Part shown: one piece after another, positions 59,673-64,000 of the stretch | How positions within the stretch are numbered: position 1 is the first letter of the stretch | How the letters are laid out: every line of letters starts with the position of its first letter | Source: Roseibium denhamense | GTDB taxonomy: Bacteria > Pseudomonadota > Alphaproteobacteria > Rhizobiales > Stappiaceae | Length of the DNA stretch: 64,000 nt | Assembly (NCBI RefSeq): GCF_009711415.1 | Contig: NZ_SMLZ01000109.1 | Span: 62,001 to 126,000 of the forward strand | Reading direction: 5' to 3' | Notes under the pieces: model-generated | What the model saw: only the letters and a program-made list of their open reading frames with translations | Database searches by the model: none | Told to the model about the DNA's origin: nothing | Made by a program: the position numbers and the translations under genes

Positions 59673-60794
59673 ATGAAACATACCCCGACCTATGATCTTG
59701 AGTGTCAAGACCTCGCCAAGAACTTCGGCTCTTTCCGGGCGGTAAAAGGTGTCTCGTTCGATATTCCGAGCGGCTCCTTCTTTTCCATCCTTGGCCCGTC
59801 GGGCTGCGGCAAGACCACGCTGATGCGCATGATCGCGGGCTTCGAAGACCCCTCTGGCGGAGATATCAGGATCAAGGGCAAGTCGGTTCTCGGCACACCG
59901 CCAAACAAGCGGAACGTGAAAATGGTGTTCCAGCACCTTGCACTGTTCCCGATGATGAACGTTTACGAAAACATTGCTTATGGCTTGCGCTGCAACGGTG
60001 TCTCGAGTGCCGAGATCAAGCGCAAGGTCCATGATGTTCTGGAACGGATTGCCCTGCCGGATGTGGCCGAACGGGAAATCCATCAGTTGTCCGGCGGGCA
60101 GAAGCAACGCATTGCAATTGCGCGCTGCATGGTTCTCGATCCTGACGTTCTCCTGCTCGACGAACCTCTTGGCGCCCTAGATCTGAAGCTGCGCGAAGCG
60201 ATGAAAATCGAGCTCAAACTGCTGCAGCATCAGTTCAACACGACATTCATCTACATCACCCACGACCAGTCCGAAGCGCTGGTGATGTCCGACAATGTCG
60301 CAATCATGAATCAGGGCGAGTTCGAACAGATCGGCACACCGCAGGAACTGTACCACCACCCGAAAACGGCATTTGTCGCGGGGTTTGTCGGCGACAGCAA
60401 TCGCTGGAGCGGCACGGTCACGTCAAGCGATGGGACAGGTGGCCAGGTCGAAACCGATCAGGGCCTGCCAATGACGTTCTCCGCTGCGGGCGGCACCAAG
60501 ATCAACGAGGGATCGAAGGTCGACATTTTTGTGCGCCCCGAATTCATTCACGCCATTCGGGCAAACGGGGCAAACAAGTCCTCCGCCGATGGCGATAACC
60601 GGCTTAGCGGCGTCGTGGACAGTCTGCTCTTCAACGGCGCGAACAGCCGCGTGCTGGTCCGGGCCCAGGGCGGGGAACTGGTTGAGGCTGACGTGACCCT
60701 GACCGGCAACAACGACATCAAGCCAGGCGAAGATGTGGAGCTGGTCTGGTCCTCGCGCCAAGCCATGTGCTTTGCGCAGAACGGGGGGGCGTGA
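59673..60794 (+). CDS. potA: ABC importer ATPase, PotA type
   Basis: 373 residues. Walker A GPSGCGKTT, Q loop MVFQHLALFPMMNV, signature LSGGQKQRIAIAR, Walker B VLLLDEPLGALDLKLR and H-loop YITHDQSEALVMSD. The C-terminal TOBE region (about 280-370) includes VDIFVRPEFI and GVVDSLLFNGANSRVLVR. The stop overlaps the permease start (TGATG). Energises the PotB/PotC-like permeases. Confidence 0.93.
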   Translation: MKHTPTYDLECQDLAKNFGSFRAVKGVSFDIPSGSFFSILGPSGCGKTTLMRMIAGFEDPSGGDIRIKGKSVLGTPPNKRNVKMVFQHLALFPMMNVYENIAYGLRCNGVSSAEIKRKVHDVLERIALPDVAEREIHQLSGGQKQRIAIARCMVLDPDVLLLDEPLGALDLKLREAMKIELKLLQHQFNTTFIYITHDQSEALVMSDNVAIMNQGEFEQIGTPQELYHHPKTAFVAGFVGDSNRWSGTVTSSDGTGGQVETDQGLPMTFSAAGGTKINEGSKVDIFVRPEFIHAIRANGANKSSADGDNRLSGVVDSLLFNGANSRVLVRAQGGELVEADVTLTGNNDIKPGEDVELVWSSRQAMCFAQNGGA

Positions 60795-61660
60795 TGCAAA
60801 AAGACATCAAGCGCCTCTCGCTTATTCTGCTATTTGCCCCCTTCACGCTCTGGATCCTTCTCCTCGTCGTTCTGCCGCATATCGGCATGGTCATCTTGTC
60901 CTTGCGGGAGAAGGTAGCGCCACGGGTCTACGAATTCGGGTTTGGCAACTACCTGGAGTTCCTGCATGAACCCATCTACTGGAACACCCTGATCCGCACC
61001 GGGTCCATGTCGCTTCTTGTGACGGCCCTGGCTCTGATCATCGGATTCCCGATTGCATATTACATCGCGAAGATCGCAGGGCCGCGCGCTCGTGGTGGCT
61101 TGTTTCTTCTGTGCCTCATCCCGCTTTGGGTCAGCGACCTGATCCGGTCGTTTGGCTGGATCCTGCTGCTGCGCGAAACGGGCGTCATTTCCAGCTTTCT
61201 GGTATGGACTGGACTGATCGGAACGCCGGTGGAGTTTTTGTACAACGATGCAGCGGTGATTGTGGGCCTTGTCTACACGGTGATCCTGTTCATGATCGTT
61301 CCGCTTGTGTCGACGCTGGACGGCATGGACAATTCCATGATTGAGGCCGGGTACAATCTAGGCGGAAACGGTTTCACGGTTCTACGCCGGATCATAATCC
61401 CCTACGCCATGCCGGGCATTGTTGCCGGGTGCATCGTGACCTTCATGTTGACTGCGGGGTCCTACCTCACGCCGATCCTTCTTGGCGGCAAGAACTCCAG
61501 CTGGTTCACCGAGCAGATCTACAACCAGTTCATCACCCGGTTTAACTGGGAGGGTGGGGCCGCCTTCGGCATGTTGCTTCTGTTGTTCACATCCCTGGTG
61601 ATTTGGCTTGGCCTGAAGCTGAGCGGCCAGACACTCGCCAACACCGTGGCCAAGAGCTGA
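60794..61660 (+). CDS. potB: ABC importer permease, PotB type
   Basis: 288 residues with six hydrophobic helices and the EAA loop DNSMIEAGYNLGGNGFTVLRRIIIPYAMPGI. SDLIRSFGWILLLRETG and FMLTAGSYLTPILLGG are typical of the spermidine/putrescine permease group. The ATG at 60794 shares its A with the TGA of the ATPase gene, fixing the start; an earlier frame overlaps the ATPase. Confidence 0.92.
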   Translation: MQKDIKRLSLILLFAPFTLWILLLVVLPHIGMVILSLREKVAPRVYEFGFGNYLEFLHEPIYWNTLIRTGSMSLLVTALALIIGFPIAYYIAKIAGPRARGGLFLLCLIPLWVSDLIRSFGWILLLRETGVISSFLVWTGLIGTPVEFLYNDAAVIVGLVYTVILFMIVPLVSTLDGMDNSMIEAGYNLGGNGFTVLRRIIIPYAMPGIVAGCIVTFMLTAGSYLTPILLGGKNSSWFTEQIYNQFITRFNWEGGAAFGMLLLLFTSLVIWLGLKLSGQTLANTVAKS

Positions 61661-61671
61661 GGAGGACGACC

Positions 61672-62532
61672 ATGCTTGCACAAAACAAGACCACACCGTT
61701 CCTGCTCGGATATCGGCTTTATGTCGTCACCTTTTTCATCTTTCTGGCGGCGCCGCTCATTTCGGCTGGCGCATTTGCGTTCAATGACAGCCTGTTCCCG
61801 GCCCTGCCCTGGCAAGGATTTACCCTGGACTGGTTTTTCGGCGACACCGAACCCAAGCTCGGGATGTTCCATGACCGGCGTCTGCTCCAAGGGCTCTACT
61901 ACTCGTTCGTGATTGCGATTTTTGTGGCGGCCCTGTCGGTGTTTGTCGGCACGACCAATGCCTTCCTGTTTGTCCGCGGAGATTTTCCGGCCAAGAACTT
62001 CTTCTACATCATGATGGTTGTTCCGCTGGTTATTCCAGGCGTCATCCTCGGCATCTCGATCCTGGTGCTGGCAAGCGACACGGCCAACATGATGGAACGG
62101 CGGTTTGCCATCGAACTGGAATTCCTGCGGCCTGGCATTCTGCTTGTCGTGCTCGGGCAATTCTCCTTCATTGCGACCATCACATCCCTCGTGATCACAG
62201 CCCGTTTGAAGAAATTCGATGAGACCATGGAAGAAGCGGCTTACAATCTGGGCGCCAGCCGGGCACGGGTCTTGCGGACAATCACCCTGCCCTTCTTGCG
62301 GCCGGCCATGATTGCAGCCGGGATCGTTGCCTTCCTCGTCTCCTTCGAGAACTTCAACACCACGTTGTTCCTTGTCGGATCCGAGGCGCCTTTGACCATC
62401 ACCATGTATGATCGTATGGCGAAAGTCGGCTCGACACCGGTCTTGAACGCCGTCTCGTTCTTCCTGATGGTTGGGTCCGGATTGCTCGCCCTGATGTCTG
62501 TTCTCATCCAGCGCGACAAGACCGCACGATAG
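61672..62532 (+). CDS. potC: ABC importer permease, PotC type
   Basis: 286 residues, six helices, EAA loop MEEAAYNLGASRARVLRTITLPFLRPAMIAA, and the PotC-like FVSFENFNTTLFL (here FLVSFENFNTTLFLVG). The ATG at 61672 has GAGGAGG upstream, 11 bp after the potB stop; a longer frame would run inside potB. Followed by the GMC oxidoreductase gene after 8 bp, so transport and oxidation are co-expressed. Confidence 0.92.
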   Translation: MLAQNKTTPFLLGYRLYVVTFFIFLAAPLISAGAFAFNDSLFPALPWQGFTLDWFFGDTEPKLGMFHDRRLLQGLYYSFVIAIFVAALSVFVGTTNAFLFVRGDFPAKNFFYIMMVVPLVIPGVILGISILVLASDTANMMERRFAIELEFLRPGILLVVLGQFSFIATITSLVITARLKKFDETMEEAAYNLGASRARVLRTITLPFLRPAMIAAGIVAFLVSFENFNTTLFLVGSEAPLTITMYDRMAKVGSTPVLNAVSFFLMVGSGLLALMSVLIQRDKTAR

Positions 62533-62540
62533 GAGGCCAC

Positions 62541-64000
62541 ATGGCAGAGTTTGACTTTGTCATCGTTGGCGCCGGCTCTGCCGGCGCCGCCGTCGCGGAC
62601 CGGCTGTCGGAAAACGGCAAGTATTCCGTATGTGTGTTGGAAGCAGGCGGATCGGACCTGAATTTCTGGATCTGGGTCCCCGTCGGCTACGGCAAGGCGT
62701 TTTACAACAGGCACATCAACTGGATGTACCGCACCGAAGCCGATCCAGGCCTGAATGGCCGGGAAGGTTACTGGCCACGTGGCAAGGTGCTTGGCGGCTC
62801 AAGCTCGATCAATGCAATGGTTTATATCCGCGGACAGCATGCGGATTTTGAAGACTGGAAAGCCATGGGCAATCCAGGCTGGGGATGGGAAGATGTCCTG
62901 CCCTATTTCAAGCGCTCCGAATGCAATGATGCAGGTGCGGACGCCTTTCGCGGCGCTGACGGTCCGCTTCATGTCCATACAATGCGGCCTGACACGCATC
63001 CGCTGTGTTCCAATTTCATTAAGGGCAGTGAACAGGCCGGCTTCCGCTACAACCCGGACTTTAACGGCGCAGACCAGGAAGGCGTCGGCCACTACCAGAT
63101 CACGGCCAAGGACGGCTTCCGAATGTCGACGGCGAGGGCCTATCTCTCCCGCGCCAGGAAACGCGCCAACGTCAAGATCCTGACCAAGGCGCTGACCAAA
63201 CGGATCCTTTTGGAAGGTACCCGCGCGACTGGCGTTGTCTTTGACAAGGACGGCCGGGAACAGACGGTGACTGCGCGCCGCGAAGTCATCATGAGCGCAG
63301 GTGCCATCAACTCGCCGCAAATCCTAATGCTCTCCGGCATCGGCGATGGCGCTGAGCTTCAAGCCAAGGGCATCGAGGCGAAAATACAGCGCGCGGCCGT
63401 CGGCAAGAACATGCAGGACCATTTGGGGCTCGACTATTTGTACAAGTCCAAAGTGCCCACCTTGAACCAGCAGCTCTATCCGTGGTGGGGCAAGCTGGCA
63501 CAAGGGATCCGGTATGTTTTGACCCGGCGTGGCCCGCTGGCCATGAGCCTCAACCAGGCCGGCGGGTTTGTAAAAACCAATCCGGACTGCGACCGTCCGA
63601 ACATGCAGCTCTATTTCTCGCCTGTCAGCTATACCAAGGCCCCCAAGGGGCAGCGGCCATTGATGAACCCGGACCCTTTTCCCGGGTTTCTGTTCGGAAT
63701 GCAGCCGACACGGCCCACCAGCCGTGGCCATGTGGAGCTGAAATCGTCAGATCCTTATGAAGCTTTGGCGATTCACCCGAACTCCTTGAGCACCAACCAT
63801 GACTGCAAGGAGATGATCGAAGGCTGCCGGCTGTTGCGCCAGATCGCGGCAAGCCCTGCGATGCAGGACGTTATTGAGAGCGAGATGACGCCCGGTCCAG
63901 ATGTCCAGAGCGATGAGCAAATGCTCGATGATGTCCGCAACCGGTGTTCCACCGTGTTTCACCCGGTCAGCACGTGCAGGATGGGCAGCGATCCAGGCGA
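62541..64000 (+). CDS. GMC oxidoreductase, choline-dehydrogenase-like (3' end off window)
   Basis: 486 codons are visible and the frame is open at the right edge; relatives are about 530-560 residues. FAD-binding motif FDFVIVGAGSAGAAVADRLSE, GMC signature 1 GKVLGGSSSINAMVYIRG, signature 2 GAINSPQILMLSGIG, and the catalytic-histidine region FHPVSTCRMG close to the edge. It would oxidise an alcohol to an aldehyde with FAD. The ATG follows AGGAGG by 8 nt. Linked to the importer upstream, it probably acts on the imported compound. The substrate need not be choline. Confidence 0.92.
   Translation, partial: MAEFDFVIVGAGSAGAAVADRLSENGKYSVCVLEAGGSDLNFWIWVPVGYGKAFYNRHINWMYRTEADPGLNGREGYWPRGKVLGGSSSINAMVYIRGQHADFEDWKAMGNPGWGWEDVLPYFKRSECNDAGADAFRGADGPLHVHTMRPDTHPLCSNFIKGSEQAGFRYNPDFNGADQEGVGHYQITAKDGFRMSTARAYLSRARKRANVKILTKALTKRILLEGTRATGVVFDKDGREQTVTARREVIMSAGAINSPQILMLSGIGDGAELQAKGIEAKIQRAAVGKNMQDHLGLDYLYKSKVPTLNQQLYPWWGKLAQGIRYVLTRRGPLAMSLNQAGGFVKTNPDCDRPNMQLYFSPVSYTKAPKGQRPLMNPDPFPGFLFGMQPTRPTSRGHVELKSSDPYEALAIHPNSLSTNHDCKEMIEGCRLLRQIAASPAMQDVIESEMTPGPDVQSDEQMLDDVRNRCSTVFHPVSTCRMGSDPG

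Overview
The window is about 64 kb of moderately high-GC DNA coding densely on both strands. Gene content points to a marine alphaproteobacterium of the Stappia/Roseibium/Labrenzia kind. That placement is an inference from Agl-type sugar uptake, MocR regulators, RTX proteins and a Na+-NQR in an alphaproteobacterial setting; no rRNA or marker gene is present. I saw no tRNA, rRNA, CRISPR array, insertion sequence or phage gene.

Layout. 1-1.3 kb: the start of an ABC exporter, cut by the left edge, and a small coiled-coil protein. 1.4-8.7 kb: one minus-strand operon, lacI-aglE-aglF-aglG-GH63-aglK, for uptake and hydrolysis of an alpha-glucoside or glycosylglycerate-type compatible solute, with a perfect palindromic operator in front of lacI. 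9.1-10 kb: a CBS protein and a tiny membrane protein. 10.0-17.4 kb: the Na+-translocating NADH:quinone reductase (nqrABCDEF, plus strand) with its maturation genes nqrM and apbE divergent. 17.6-18.6 kb: an orphan periplasmic-binding-like protein and a hairpin-rich gap.

18.6-43.1 kb is dominated by what looks like an alginate (polymannuronate) system. It holds an algD-type GDP-mannose dehydrogenase, a HAD phosphatase resembling phosphomannomutase, a NUDIX hydrolase, a sigma54 response regulator, a haem-motif hybrid kinase, and a run alg44-alg8-SGNH(algJ/X-like)-small membrane protein-algK-like-algI-unknown periplasmic protein. An RTX/DUF4114 secreted protein lies upstream, followed by a hybrid kinase/REC-EAL pair likely to set c-di-GMP, the ligand of the Alg44 PilZ domain. 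Several -24/-12 (sigma54) promoter matches sit in front of these genes, and a TTGCA-N3-TGCAA site lies about 140 bp upstream of the alg44 start. The sigma54 regulator encoded inside the locus may therefore control it.

43.3-54 kb: a ketoglutaric-semialdehyde-type dehydrogenase, a Ser/Thr kinase-AAA-TPR protein, an NmrA-like reductase, a compact three-gene operon (94-aa peptide, YcaO, TfuA) that looks like an undescribed thioamide/azoline RiPP system, and an FHA-GGDEF diguanylate cyclase. 54.1-64 kb: a catabolic region with an aldehyde dehydrogenase, an enolase-superfamily dehydratase, a MocR regulator, a Pot-type ABC importer and a GMC oxidoreductase running off the right edge.

The two most interesting systems are the YcaO-TfuA-peptide operon (49.8-52.8 kb) and the alginate-like locus with its apparent sigma54/c-di-GMP wiring (18.6-43.1 kb). 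All assignments were made by reading motifs; no database search was run.
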